Shown one piece after another: positions 17,081-24,822 of a DNA stretch of 29,920 bases. Both the position numbers and the translations under genes were made by a program. A model generated the notes under the pieces. The model searched no databases. It was given only the letters and a program-made list of their open reading frames with translations, and had not been told where the DNA came from. Source of the stretch: Thermoplasmata archaeon (GTDB taxonomy: Archaea > Thermoplasmatota > Thermoplasmata > Thermoplasmatales > Thermoplasmataceae); NCBI GenBank assembly GCA_021819225.1, contig JAKARU010000002.1, positions 1 to 29,920 of the forward strand. Reading direction: 5' to 3'. The stretch's first letter is position 1. Each line of letters begins with the position of its first letter.

Positions 17081-17296
17081 ATGATAATGCCTATGAAAAT
17101 ACTTGAAGAAAATTTGAATAAGAAGGTCTCTTTGCTATTGAAGGATAACAGGATTCTTGAGGGAATTCTGACCGGGTATGATGAATACATGAATATGGTT
17201 ATGGATTCAGTTGATGAAATAGGAAATGATGTCAATAAGAAACTCGGAACTGTAATAATAAGGGGAAGTAACGTAGTAAGAATTTCACCTGCTTAA
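17081..17296 (+). CDS. Archaeal Sm-like (LSm) RNA-binding protein
   Basis: A 71-residue protein with both Sm motifs: Sm1 (EGILTGYDEYMNMVM at about 27-41) and Sm2 (GTVIIRGSNVVRI at about 56-68). Archaeal Sm proteins form heptameric rings that bind U-rich RNA and tRNA-derived RNAs. A strong GAGGTGA site at 17070-17076 lies four bases before ATG 17081; ATG at 17087 is an alternative, giving a start more like other family members. It follows csl4 and the 50-residue gene in one transcript, an RNA-metabolism cluster. Confidence 0.93.
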   Translation: MIMPMKILEENLNKKVSLLLKDNRILEGILTGYDEYMNMVMDSVDEIGNDVNKKLGTVIIRGSNVVRISPA

Positions 17297-17353
17297 TTTT
17301 GATCTGCGGTACATATATAGTTAACTTTATTACTATTGATAAAATTTGGATTC

Positions 17354-17671
17354 ATGCCAATGAATAGCAGGCGAAAGGTAGACAGGATTGTTGCGAAGAG
17401 AAGAGAAAGCAACAATTTGAGGAATATTCCTGACGTTCTGGTTCCTCTCTGGCAAGTTAAGATTAGGGAAAGATTCGGCATAAATATTGATAGGGAGATT
17501 GCACGGTACATTGTTATGGCTGCCCATGAAGAAGGAACATGGAAAAAGCAGAGGGCAATGCATAAGATCGAGATGATACTTGTAGAACGTGGAATTAGTG
17601 TGGAAGAGTCTGCGAAAATCTCCCGGAGCGTAATAAGTATAGCAGTAGGGGGAGGAAATATTCAGGAGTGA
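17354..17671 (+). CDS. Conserved-looking 105-residue protein, unknown family, coupled to the METTL5-like gene
   Basis: A basic protein with an Arg/Lys-rich N-terminus (about residues 4-18), a hydrophobic segment VPLWQVKIRERFGI and two probable helices; no cysteines, no membrane span. I do not recognise it. The ATG at 17354 is preferred because ACTTTATTA (17324-17332) sits 26 bases upstream as a TATA box; TTG at 17336 is in frame. The final codons overlap by four bases (GTGA) with the next gene, so translation is coupled. A nucleic-acid-binding role is suggested only by the basic composition and by the neighbouring RNA genes. Confidence 0.75.
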   Translation: MPMNSRRKVDRIVAKRRESNNLRNIPDVLVPLWQVKIRERFGINIDREIARYIVMAAHEEGTWKKQRAMHKIEMILVERGISVEESAKISRSVISIAVGGGNIQE

Positions 17672-18270
17672 CTTTTAACAAAAAGAACCTGGAAATTAAA
17701 TTATCGAAGCTGGAGCCTTTCAACTTTCCAAAGAATTATCTTGAACAGTATCCAACTGAATCCTCTGTTGCTGCAGGTTTGGTCTGGCAGGCGTATCTTG
17801 AAGGGAATATATTCAAAAAAACCATTCTTGATGCAGGTGCCGGTACCGGTATCTTATCTTACGGCGCCCTTTCTCTTGGTTGTGAATTTTTAACAGCAGT
17901 GGAAATAGATAATGACCAGAAACAGGTTATTGAGAAGAATCTTTCTTCGTTTCAAAATAAGGAAATAATTATAGATAACATCTCTTCCATAAGAAGAAGG
18001 TTTGACACGGTATTATGTAACCCCCCATTTGGTGCCGTTCGCAGGGATGCTGATATACCTTTTCTTGAGAGAATCTTCACGCTCGGGAACTCTGTCTACA
18101 TAATTCATAATTTAGTAAATGATGAGTTCATGACAAAACTAGTCAGTGAACATGGCGAAATAATCAGTAAAAACACAGTAAAAATGGGAATTCCAATGAT
18201 GTACTCACACCATACGATGGAGAGGAAAAATATTGACCTGATAGTTTATTCAGTTAGATCCTTTTATTAG
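17668..18270 (+). CDS. METTL5-like RNA methyltransferase
   Basis: A 200-residue class I SAM-dependent methyltransferase. The stretch LEQYPTESSVAAG (about residues 25-37) matches the entry sequence of the METTL5/COG2263 family, motif I is ILDAGAGTGILS (about 53-64), and the adenine N6 catalytic motif is NPPFG (113-117). Human METTL5 makes m6A in 18S rRNA together with TRMT112; the archaeal members are presumed rRNA or RNA adenine methyltransferases. The GTG start overlaps the preceding stop by four bases. The length matches the family. The RNA target in this organism is not shown by the sequence. Confidence 0.88.
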   Translation: MTFNKKNLEIKLSKLEPFNFPKNYLEQYPTESSVAAGLVWQAYLEGNIFKKTILDAGAGTGILSYGALSLGCEFLTAVEIDNDQKQVIEKNLSSFQNKEIIIDNISSIRRRFDTVLCNPPFGAVRRDADIPFLERIFTLGNSVYIIHNLVNDEFMTKLVSEHGEIISKNTVKMGIPMMYSHHTMERKNIDLIVYSVRSFY

Positions 18271-18331
18271 TTTACCTTTTAATGTAAACCGTGGTTTTTA
18301 TATGTTAAGTATCATTCTATGTATGATAATC

Positions 18332-19504
18332 ATGAAGAAGATCGTAATTGTCGGTGCGGGTGCTGGAGGAGGTTTGGTAGCCAGCAAGATCAGATCCAAG
18401 ACCAGCAGGGACGATGTGGAGATTACTGTGATAGATTCTCTGGGTAGAACTGATTTTCAACCTTCTTACCCAATGGTTTCAATCGGGCTTAAGAAACCTT
18501 CTGAAATTGGCGTCTCATTCGAGAATTTCAGTAAAACCGGTATTAAGCCCTTGAAGGCAAATGTAACCTCGGTTGACGGAGATGAGAGGGTTGTCAGGAC
18601 AGACCATGGTGATATTCCATATGATGACCTTGTCCTTTCTCCAGGTGCAAAGGTAGAGAATGAAAAACTTCCTGATTCTGAAAATGTGGGCCACTTCTGG
18701 GACATGGAACATTCCATCGAATTGAAACAAAAATTGATGGGCTTGAGAGAGGGAAAGATCGTGATTGGAGTTACAAGCTCCATATACAAATGCCCACCTG
18801 TTCCATGGGAAATGGCAATGCTTCTTGACAACATGTACAGGAACAAGGGCATAAGAGAAAAAATTGAGATAAAGGTCGTTCACTGGGCTAAAAAGCCAAT
18901 GGATATGTTCGGCCCGGTTATATCTGACCCCGTATCCAAATGGATGGATGAAGCGAAAATAGAGGGAAATTACGGATTTGAATTCAATGAGATAGATCCT
19001 GTGAAGAAGAAAATCACATCAAAGAAAGGCGATGAGGAGGATTACGATCTTGCAATTCTTGCCCCGCCCCATTCAGTTCCGGACTTCGTTAAAAACAGTG
19101 AAAACCTCCTTAGCCAGAGAGGATGGCTGGATGCAAGCGCCCAGAATTTCAGGCCAAGGAAATATGAGGATATTTATGGACTCGGAGATGCAATAGCGCC
19201 GACTATCGGACTGGGCATGGCTGGAGTGTTTGCCCATTTCCAGGCGGACAGTGTGTCCTCCCTTGTACTGAATGACATTGAGGGAATTTACCCGCCATTT
19301 GCCTATAACAAGGTAGGTCTTTGCGCTTCCGACATGGGCAGCACCGGGTGGATTTCATACTGCGATTTTTCAGCAAAGATCAGGGACAACAGTGTTCCAT
19401 TCCCGGATTGCGGTGTTCTCGGCAGTGGACCTTTGTTCAAGCTTGCTCATTCTATATATGAAAAATATTTTCTCGGAGCAGTATACGGGGGGTGGATAAG
19501 ATGA
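18332..19504 (+). CDS. Sulfide:quinone oxidoreductase-like FAD flavoprotein
   Basis: A flavoprotein of the NDH-2/SQR superfamily. It has the FAD-binding KIVIVGAGAGG at the N-terminus and the second FAD contact YGLGDAIAPT (282-291). SQR enzymes oxidise sulfide and pass electrons to the membrane quinone pool. Cys154 (YKCPPVPWE) and Cys331 (GLCASDMG) sit where the two redox cysteines of the polysulfide site lie; the additional Cys of classical bacterial SQR near residue 128 is not present. The ATG at 18332 places the Rossmann motif at the very N-terminus; in-frame ATGs at 18302 and 18323 add a short hydrophobic leader. The stop overlaps the DUF1641 start. Sulfide oxidation is likely but not proven; a related NAD(P)H or thiol oxidoreductase is possible. 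Confidence 0.75.
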   Translation: MKKIVIVGAGAGGGLVASKIRSKTSRDDVEITVIDSLGRTDFQPSYPMVSIGLKKPSEIGVSFENFSKTGIKPLKANVTSVDGDERVVRTDHGDIPYDDLVLSPGAKVENEKLPDSENVGHFWDMEHSIELKQKLMGLREGKIVIGVTSSIYKCPPVPWEMAMLLDNMYRNKGIREKIEIKVVHWAKKPMDMFGPVISDPVSKWMDEAKIEGNYGFEFNEIDPVKKKITSKKGDEEDYDLAILAPPHSVPDFVKNSENLLSQRGWLDASAQNFRPRKYEDIYGLGDAIAPTIGLGMAGVFAHFQADSVSSLVLNDIEGIYPPFAYNKVGLCASDMGSTGWISYCDFSAKIRDNSVPFPDCGVLGSGPLFKLAHSIYEKYFLGAVYGGWIR

Positions 19505-19944
19505 ATGACGAGGAGATGATGGATAAGTTGAAGGAACTTGAACCAACAATAGATGCCATAAAGAAACTCCAGGAGAGTGGCCTGATAGCTGCATTGGAGT
19601 CACTTGGCGACCAGGCCGACCTGATAATAAATTATGCAAGCACCATGGAAATTCTTGGCACCATGTCACTTCTATTCAGGTTAATGGGAATAGCGGACAT
19701 ATCAATGGGCAAGATAGACCAGGAGGAACTGATAAAGGACGCAAAGGAAGTTGAATGGGGTGATCTCTTCAAGATGCTGTTCAAAATCCTGAAATTCATT
19801 GCCAATGATACAAAGAATATCCCAAAGCCTGCGGGAAAACAGAAATTGAAGGATGCACTGGGGGAGCTGAGGAGCCCCGAAACAGAATATCTCATCAGGT
19901 TGATGTCCGGTATAAGCTCACAGCTCATGAAGAAGGACGATTAG
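19501..19944 (+). CDS. DUF1641-type helical protein, partner of the SQR-like gene
   Basis: The 147-residue, mostly helical protein with no cysteines resembles the DUF1641 family, whose members are often encoded directly after SQR-type or other redox flavoproteins. Its ATG at 19501 overlaps the flavoprotein stop (ATGA) with a GGGGGGTGG stretch upstream, so the two are cotranslated. It may help assemble or anchor the flavoprotein; no enzymatic motif is present. The stop TAG overlaps the convergent small gene's stop in the four bases TTAG. Confidence 0.7.
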   Translation: MNDEEMMDKLKELEPTIDAIKKLQESGLIAALESLGDQADLIINYASTMEILGTMSLLFRLMGIADISMGKIDQEELIKDAKEVEWGDLFKMLFKILKFIANDTKNIPKPAGKQKLKDALGELRSPETEYLIRLMSGISSQLMKKDD

Positions 19945-20084
19945 TCCTTATTCTCCAATTTTTCATAGTCATTGAACATTTTTTCGTCTTTATTCTTCAT
20001 GTACTTCTTTGTCACATCAACCCAAACATAGAAGCATCCATCGAATATTCCCTCTTCATCTTCGTTTAGATTAGCGGCGCTCAT
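19941..20084 (-). CDS. 47-residue acidic protein, unknown family
   Basis: A short gene with a strong GGAGGT site seven bases before ATG 20084, overlapping the preceding hydrolase stop in an ATGA arrangement. The acidic product has a central aromatic segment (FDGCFYVWVDVTKKYMKN) and a charged tail. I do not recognise it. The ribosome-binding site and coupling make it more convincing than a random small ORF. It meets the DUF1641 gene end-to-end, with stops overlapping. Confidence 0.65.
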   Translation of the reverse strand: MSAANLNEDEEGIFDGCFYVWVDVTKKYMKNKDEKMFNDYEKLENKD

Positions 20085-20869
20085 TTCAAGTACCTCCGAT
20101 AGAATCTCTTCAGCCGTTCCCATGCATCCTCGGAGGCCTCCCTGTTATAGCTCATTCCGGTATCGTTAAAGAATGCGTGATAGGTTCCGGGATACATCTT
20201 CATCTCAAAATCCAGTTTGTGTTTTGAAACCATTTCCGCAACATCCTTGATAGTTGCATTGATTCCCCCATCTTCCCCGGCATAAACACATAAGAGGGCA
20301 CCAGAGATGTTCTTCATGTCTTCAATGTTCCTTGGACTTGCTCCATAAAATATCATCGAAGCATCAAACTTCAGCTGCGTTGAAAGTTGAAAGGCCAGTC
20401 CTCCTCCCATGCAGAAACCAACAATTCCAATCTTCTTTCCCTCTTCTTTCTGATCCTTATATATCCACTCAAGATCCAGGAGCATCCGCTTTTCCATTTC
20501 GACTCTTTTCTCGCTCACGAACTCAAAAATCTTCTTTCCGTTCTCCGAAAGATTGGCCTTTACATTCCTGATCGCTTCCTCATCTCTTCGTTTCTCAGGA
20601 GGCAGTGACCACATTGGCCTCATTGCGTCCATTATATTCTCCTCTGTGAATATGTTCCTGTCCGAGGGTCGTGAATACAGGTCCGGTGAAATAACACGAT
20701 AACCTTCTTCTGCAAGCCTCCTGCTGAATGACTTTATAAAAGCACTCAGTCCCCAGATCTCGGAGACAACGATAACTGTTGAATTATAACTTACTGGCTT
20801 TGCCTCGAAGAAATCAAGATTACTTCCGTCAAATGTCCTGTACGATTTCATTTTTGTCGTAATTTCCAT
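20081..20869 (-). CDS. Dienelactone-hydrolase family alpha/beta hydrolase
   Basis: A 262-residue hydrolase with the dienelactone hydrolase triad: the nucleophile Cys153 in GFCMGGG, Asp200 in YAGEDGG and His231 in GTYHAFFND. Glu37 in SEIWG is the residue that orients Cys in the family. Classical enzymes hydrolyse dienelactone in aromatic degradation, but most archaeal members have unknown ester or lactone substrates. The ATG at 20869 has a TTTAAAAATTTTATAT stretch (20891-20905) centred about 27 bases upstream, so it is likely leaderless; ATG at residue 7 is possible. Confidence 0.9.
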   Translation of the reverse strand: MEITTKMKSYRTFDGSNLDFFEAKPVSYNSTVIVVSEIWGLSAFIKSFSRRLAEEGYRVISPDLYSRPSDRNIFTEENIMDAMRPMWSLPPEKRRDEEAIRNVKANLSENGKKIFEFVSEKRVEMEKRMLLDLEWIYKDQKEEGKKIGIVGFCMGGGLAFQLSTQLKFDASMIFYGASPRNIEDMKNISGALLCVYAGEDGGINATIKDVAEMVSKHKLDFEMKMYPGTYHAFFNDTGMSYNREASEDAWERLKRFYRRYLK

Positions 20870-20989
20870 AATAGATCAATCAAATCTCCTTTAAAAATTT
20901 TATATTCACGGATGGTTCATTATATTAGTATATATAATTAGAAAATAATTATAAATATTTTTATATTGCATAAGTATGAGTTGAGGATT
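20870..20989. promoter_or_regulatory. Divergent promoter region, hydrolase and aquaporin
   Basis: Two TATA-like stretches are visible. TTTAAAAATTTTATAT (20891-20905, minus) is about 26 bases before the hydrolase ATG. TTTTTATATT (20958-20967, plus) is centred about 26 bases before the aquaporin ATG at 20990. The whole gap is very AT-rich, with no gene. Confidence 0.5.
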
Positions 20990-21709
20990 ATGGCTGGCAT
21001 ATTAAGGAAATCACTTGCTGAACTTGTTGGAACATATATTTTCGTCCTTTTTGGACCGGGCAGCATTGTAGCATTCATCGCGGTCTTTAATCAGACACTG
21101 AATCCATCTACACTGTTCTTCCTGTCCATAACATTCGGGCTTGGAATATCAATTGGAATCATGAGTTCGGCAGGGATATCAGGAGGACACGTGAATCCTG
21201 CAGTTACATTATCAATGTTCTTCGCCGGTCGATTTCCCGGGAAGTATGTAATACCATATATAATTGCACAGCTCCTTGGGGCTGCAATCGCTTCTGCGAC
21301 TGTTGGTTTCCTGTATGGATACGGAGTGGCAAATTCAGTTCTGTTCGGCTCTACCGTCCCCGGACCCAGGGGTCCATGGGTTGCACTTGCAGGAGAGTTC
21401 ATAATGACATTCTTTTTCCTCTGGACGATTATGGGAGTAACATCAAGGACAGAAAGCAAAGAAATAATTGGAATTGTCATCGGAATATACGTAACAATAA
21501 TGATATTCCTTCTTGCCACGGTAAGCGGTGGATCAATGAATCCTGCAAGATCCTTCGGCCCTGCCCTCCTGTCTGGCATACTCTTCCAGGGGCAGTACTA
21601 TCAGTGGATATACTGGATAGGACCTGTTTTTGGTGGTATTCTAGGCGCAATGTCCTACAGGATTATGTATGGGGAGAGAGGAAAGATCCATTACAATCCG
21701 ATACAATAG
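20990..21709 (+). CDS. Aquaporin (MIP family channel), AqpM-like
   Basis: A six-helix channel of 239 residues with both NPA boxes: HVNPAVT (N69-A71) and SMNPARS (N184-A186), followed by the selectivity-filter Arg187. By alignment with AqpZ, the other filter positions are Phe49, Ile172 and Gly181; the archaeal AqpM of Methanothermobacter has Phe, Ile, Ser and Arg there, so this channel is closest to AqpM and its filter should be wider than that of a water-only channel. Water, CO2, H2S or glycerol are possible permeants (inferred). The ATG at 20990 has GAGG upstream and a TATA-like element 26 bases upstream; TTG at 20966 would add eight residues. Confidence 0.92.
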   Translation: MAGILRKSLAELVGTYIFVLFGPGSIVAFIAVFNQTLNPSTLFFLSITFGLGISIGIMSSAGISGGHVNPAVTLSMFFAGRFPGKYVIPYIIAQLLGAAIASATVGFLYGYGVANSVLFGSTVPGPRGPWVALAGEFIMTFFFLWTIMGVTSRTESKEIIGIVIGIYVTIMIFLLATVSGGSMNPARSFGPALLSGILFQGQYYQWIYWIGPVFGGILGAMSYRIMYGERGKIHYNPIQ

Positions 21710-21858
21710 GATATATTTTAAGAATTATTCCATTTGCTTGATCATCCTGTTAATGTGTACATCTGGAAGTAGATTGAAAAAATGATAGACTTATGAACAT
21801 TTAACTTCAGCTGTAAATTTATAAAAAATAAATTTGTGAAAAAAATTTGTATATGGAT
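21710..21858. terminator. Convergent intergenic region with T-rich terminators
   Basis: Between the aquaporin and argF ends, two A-runs (about 21823-21828 and 21839-21845) read as T-tracts on the minus strand just after the argF stop: a typical archaeal T-rich termination signal. A weaker T-rich stretch (GATATATTTTA, 21711-21721) follows the aquaporin stop. No gene is seen. Confidence 0.5.
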
Positions 21859-22776
21859 TCAGTTTTCGAGCAAATATACTATTGCTGCCTTAGCGCTGTG
21901 TAGCCTGTTTTCAGCTTCCTGGAAGATAACACTGTTTATGCTGTCTGCAACTTCATCAGTGACCTCCATTCCCCTGTGAGCAGGGAGGCAGTGCATGAAT
22001 ATGAAGTCCTTTTTAGCATGTTGAACCAGGTTCGAATTTATCTGAAATGCTCTGAATGCCTTCTCCTTTTCTTCACGCTGCTTCTCCTCACCCATTGATA
22101 CCCATACATCTGTATACACAATATCAGCATCTGTAACCGCAGTCACCGGATCATTAGTAAGTTCAACCTTCGTTCCCATCTCCTTAGCAATTTCCCTGGC
22201 AGATTCGACATACTCTTTTGCCGGGTCATAACCTTTTGGCGTTGCAATGGAGACGTCACTCCCTGCCATGGCTGATGCAAGCATGATTGAATTCGCCATG
22301 TTGTTCCCATCACCGACGTATGCAAACTTAAGTCCTGATATCCTGTTCTTCCTCTCTGCTATTGTCAGGTAATCAGCAATCAGCTGCAGGGGGTGTTCCT
22401 TATCGTCGAGTGCATTAATGACTGGAACTGAAGAATTCCTGGCAAGTAACAGGACGTTCTCATGGCTGAATGCCCGGTATGTTATAAGGTCAAGCATCCC
22501 TGAAAGAACATGGGCAGTGTCTGATACCGTTTCTCCCCTTCCCATCTGCATATCGTTTGGATTCAGGAATATCCCATGTCCTCCCAGCTGGAAAACAGCG
22601 GTCTCAAGTGAGACTCTCGTCCTTGTTGACGATTTTTCAAATATCATCCCTATGGATCTCCCCTTCACTGATTCCCTTTTCCTGTACCGATCCCTCTTAA
22701 GCCTGAGTGCAAGGTTTATTACCTCGGGAAAATCATCCCCGAGATCTCTTATCGAAATCAGGTCCTTCTTGAACAT
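21859..22776 (-). CDS. argF: Ornithine carbamoyltransferase
   Basis: Transfers the carbamoyl group from carbamoyl phosphate to ornithine, making citrulline for arginine synthesis (or, in reverse, for the arginine deiminase route). The carbamoyl-phosphate binding motif SSTRTR is at 49-54; HPLQLIADYLTI and the ornithine/Cys motif HCLPAHRG are present, and the length (305) is standard. ATG at 22776 is preferred over the more upstream starts (to 22824) because AGGATCC follows the sucD stop directly and the protein then begins in the family's usual place. It is the third gene of sucC-sucD-argF, separated by seven bases from sucD. Confidence 0.95.
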   Translation of the reverse strand: MFKKDLISIRDLGDDFPEVINLALRLKRDRYRKRESVKGRSIGMIFEKSSTRTRVSLETAVFQLGGHGIFLNPNDMQMGRGETVSDTAHVLSGMLDLITYRAFSHENVLLLARNSSVPVINALDDKEHPLQLIADYLTIAERKNRISGLKFAYVGDGNNMANSIMLASAMAGSDVSIATPKGYDPAKEYVESAREIAKEMGTKVELTNDPVTAVTDADIVYTDVWVSMGEEKQREEKEKAFRAFQINSNLVQHAKKDFIFMHCLPAHRGMEVTDEVADSINSVIFQEAENRLHSAKAAIVYLLEN

Positions 22777-22783
22777 GGATCCT

Positions 22784-23641
22784 CTACTCCAGAAGTCCCG
22801 GTACATCATCCGGGTAATCAGCAACCTTCACTCCTGCTTCATTGAAGGCCTTTATCTTGGATTCAGCTGTACCCACGCCCTTCTCAATAATGGCCCCGGC
22901 ATGGCCCATCCTCTTTCCAGGTGGGGCACTTCTTCCTGTTATATATGCAACCACTTTCTTTGAAACGTGCTTTTTTATGTACTGTGCTGCAAGCTCTTCG
23001 TTGCTTCCTCCAATTTCACCTACAAGAACAATCTGCTCAGTGTCAGGATCCTTCTCAAACTGTTCAAGGACATCAATATAGTTCAGGCCCACAACCGGAT
23101 CTCCTCCAAGACCTATAACAGTGCTCTCTCCCCTTCCACTTTTTGTCACGGCGTCAACTATTTCATAGGTGAGAGTCCCACTTCTTGACGCAATGGCAAC
23201 GTTTCCCTTCTTGAATATCTTGTTTGGCATTATTCCTATCTTACACCTACCAACAGATGTTATTCCCGGTCCGTTTGGTCCAAAAACAACTGCGCCCTTT
23301 CTCTTAGCATTCAAAACTATCTCAAGTGAATCGTGGAACGGGACGTGTTCCGTGAGAATATATATTATCTTGAGGCCTCCATCGATTGCCTCGAATGCAG
23401 CATCCTTTACAAATGGAGCAGGAACACTGATCATAGTTGCATCCGGCTCAAACACGAGTGAATCCCTGACCGATGCCACGATTGGAACCTTGTCCATGAA
23501 TTTTGTCCCAGCCTTTGTTGGAGAAATTCCTGCAACCACTTTTGTGCCGTAGGCTATCATTTCTCCAGTGTGAAATGACCCCTGATGACCTGTTATTCCC
23601 TGAACTATTACCTTTGTTTTTTCATTCACATAAACACTCAT
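22784..23641 (-). CDS. sucD: Succinate-CoA ligase alpha subunit
   Basis: CoA-binding and phosphohistidine subunit of succinyl-CoA synthetase, making succinate and nucleoside triphosphate in the TCA cycle. The N-terminal CoA-binding Rossmann domain begins VIVQGITGHQGSFHT; GGDPVVGLNYIDVLEQFEKD and the active-site histidine in RMGHAGAII (about residues 248-256) are present. The length of 285 is typical. The ATG is one base after the sucC stop, with GGAGGTAATTAAA upstream. Confidence 0.96.
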   Translation of the reverse strand: MSVYVNEKTKVIVQGITGHQGSFHTGEMIAYGTKVVAGISPTKAGTKFMDKVPIVASVRDSLVFEPDATMISVPAPFVKDAAFEAIDGGLKIIYILTEHVPFHDSLEIVLNAKRKGAVVFGPNGPGITSVGRCKIGIMPNKIFKKGNVAIASRSGTLTYEIVDAVTKSGRGESTVIGLGGDPVVGLNYIDVLEQFEKDPDTEQIVLVGEIGGSNEELAAQYIKKHVSKKVVAYITGRSAPPGKRMGHAGAIIEKGVGTAESKIKAFNEAGVKVADYPDDVPGLLE

Positions 23642-23642
23642 T

Positions 23643-24749
23643 TTAATTACCTCCTGCTACCTTCACAACTCTTTCAATTGCTTCCATCATTGTAGGATAG
23701 GAATCGACTCCGTTATCCTTCAGGATCTTTCGTCCTTCCTCATCCCTGACCCCACTGAGTCTTACGACAATTGGCTGTTTTATTGAAAACTTATTCTTTG
23801 CCATCACAATTCCATTGGCAACTGTATCGCACTTAGTAACTCCACCAAATATATTGACCAGGATTGCTGTGGGTTTTGCCTTCAGAACAAGATCAAAAGC
23901 ATTCGCAACTATATCGGAATTATCCGTTCCTCCAAGATCCAGGAAATTTCTAGGTTTTCCCTTATGAAGGGTAAGTGCATCCAGCGTGGCCATTGTAAGA
24001 CCAGCTCCATTCGCAATAACACCTATGTTTCCGTCAAGCTCGATGAATGCATATCCCTTTGACTGTGCCTCAAGTTCGAGTGGCGTCTTTTCAGGATCAG
24101 TTACGGAAAAGTCTTTGTGCCTGTACAGAGAATCACTATCTATGATGACCTTTGAATCGGCAGCAATCAATTTCCCTTCCTCAGTTATGACGAGAGGGTT
24201 TATTTCCACAAGTTCACAGTCTTCCTCATTGAAAATCCTGTAAAGAGCAGGAAGAATCTGCATAAACTGCTTGCCTATATCAGGGTCTAGTTTCATGAAT
24301 GTTACTGCTTCCCTTCCAATGAAATCTGAATATCCAAGAATTGGATCTATGTGCCTTGTAAAAATCTTGTCATGAGACACAGATTCTATTTCTACACCGC
24401 CTTCTGTACTTGCAATGAATACAGGCGCTCTGGCAGTCCTGTCCAGTGCAATACTTACATACATTTCCTTCTTTATCTTGATCATGTCCTCTATCAGAAC
24501 CTTTGTAACTTTCAGATCCCTTATCTTGGATCCAAGCAGTTCATTAACTCCCTGAGTCAATTCCTGCTGGGACTTTGCAAATTTTATGCCTCCAGATTTA
24601 CCTCTTCCTCCAAGAAGAATCTGAGATTTTACAACAACAGGTTTTTCAAAGGGCTTGACCTCTGATACATTCTCGACTACATATCCTCCAGGAACAGGTA
24701 TTCCATAGCTCCTGAATATCTGTTTTCCCATATATTCATAAAGATTCAA
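23643..24749 (-). CDS. sucC: Succinate-CoA ligase beta subunit
   Basis: ATP-grasp subunit (368 residues) that binds nucleotide and forms the enzyme with SucD. The grasp domain has LLGGRGKSGGIKF (about 45-57), and the C-terminal domain has VNIFGGVTKCD. It heads the sucC-sucD-argF run. The gap of 73 bases upstream to the thermosome stop contains TATA-like sequence (TTATTTATTTGTTAAT on the minus strand) and a T-tract terminator. Confidence 0.95.
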   Translation of the reverse strand: MNLYEYMGKQIFRSYGIPVPGGYVVENVSEVKPFEKPVVVKSQILLGGRGKSGGIKFAKSQQELTQGVNELLGSKIRDLKVTKVLIEDMIKIKKEMYVSIALDRTARAPVFIASTEGGVEIESVSHDKIFTRHIDPILGYSDFIGREAVTFMKLDPDIGKQFMQILPALYRIFNEEDCELVEINPLVITEEGKLIAADSKVIIDSDSLYRHKDFSVTDPEKTPLELEAQSKGYAFIELDGNIGVIANGAGLTMATLDALTLHKGKPRNFLDLGGTDNSDIVANAFDLVLKAKPTAILVNIFGGVTKCDTVANGIVMAKNKFSIKQPIVVRLSGVRDEEGRKILKDNGVDSYPTMMEAIERVVKVAGGN

Positions 24750-24808
24750 TATGTCACCAAGGACATAATGGCATTAACAAATAAATAATGTTTTACGGTA
24801 TAAATGGA

Positions 24809-24815
24809 GAAAAAA
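24809..24815 (-). terminator. T-run after the thermosome gene
   Basis: Seven consecutive T on the minus strand follow the thermosome stop by about seven bases, the standard archaeal intrinsic-termination pattern. The call is by composition only. Confidence 0.5.
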
Positions 24816-24822
24816 ATTTTGT

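Noticed and set aside
16387..17235. 282-codon minus-strand ORF
   Set aside because: It runs antisense through csl4, the 50-residue gene and the Sm-like gene, all of which have clear motifs; its low-complexity Ser/Ile/Phe-rich content is typical of an antisense shadow.
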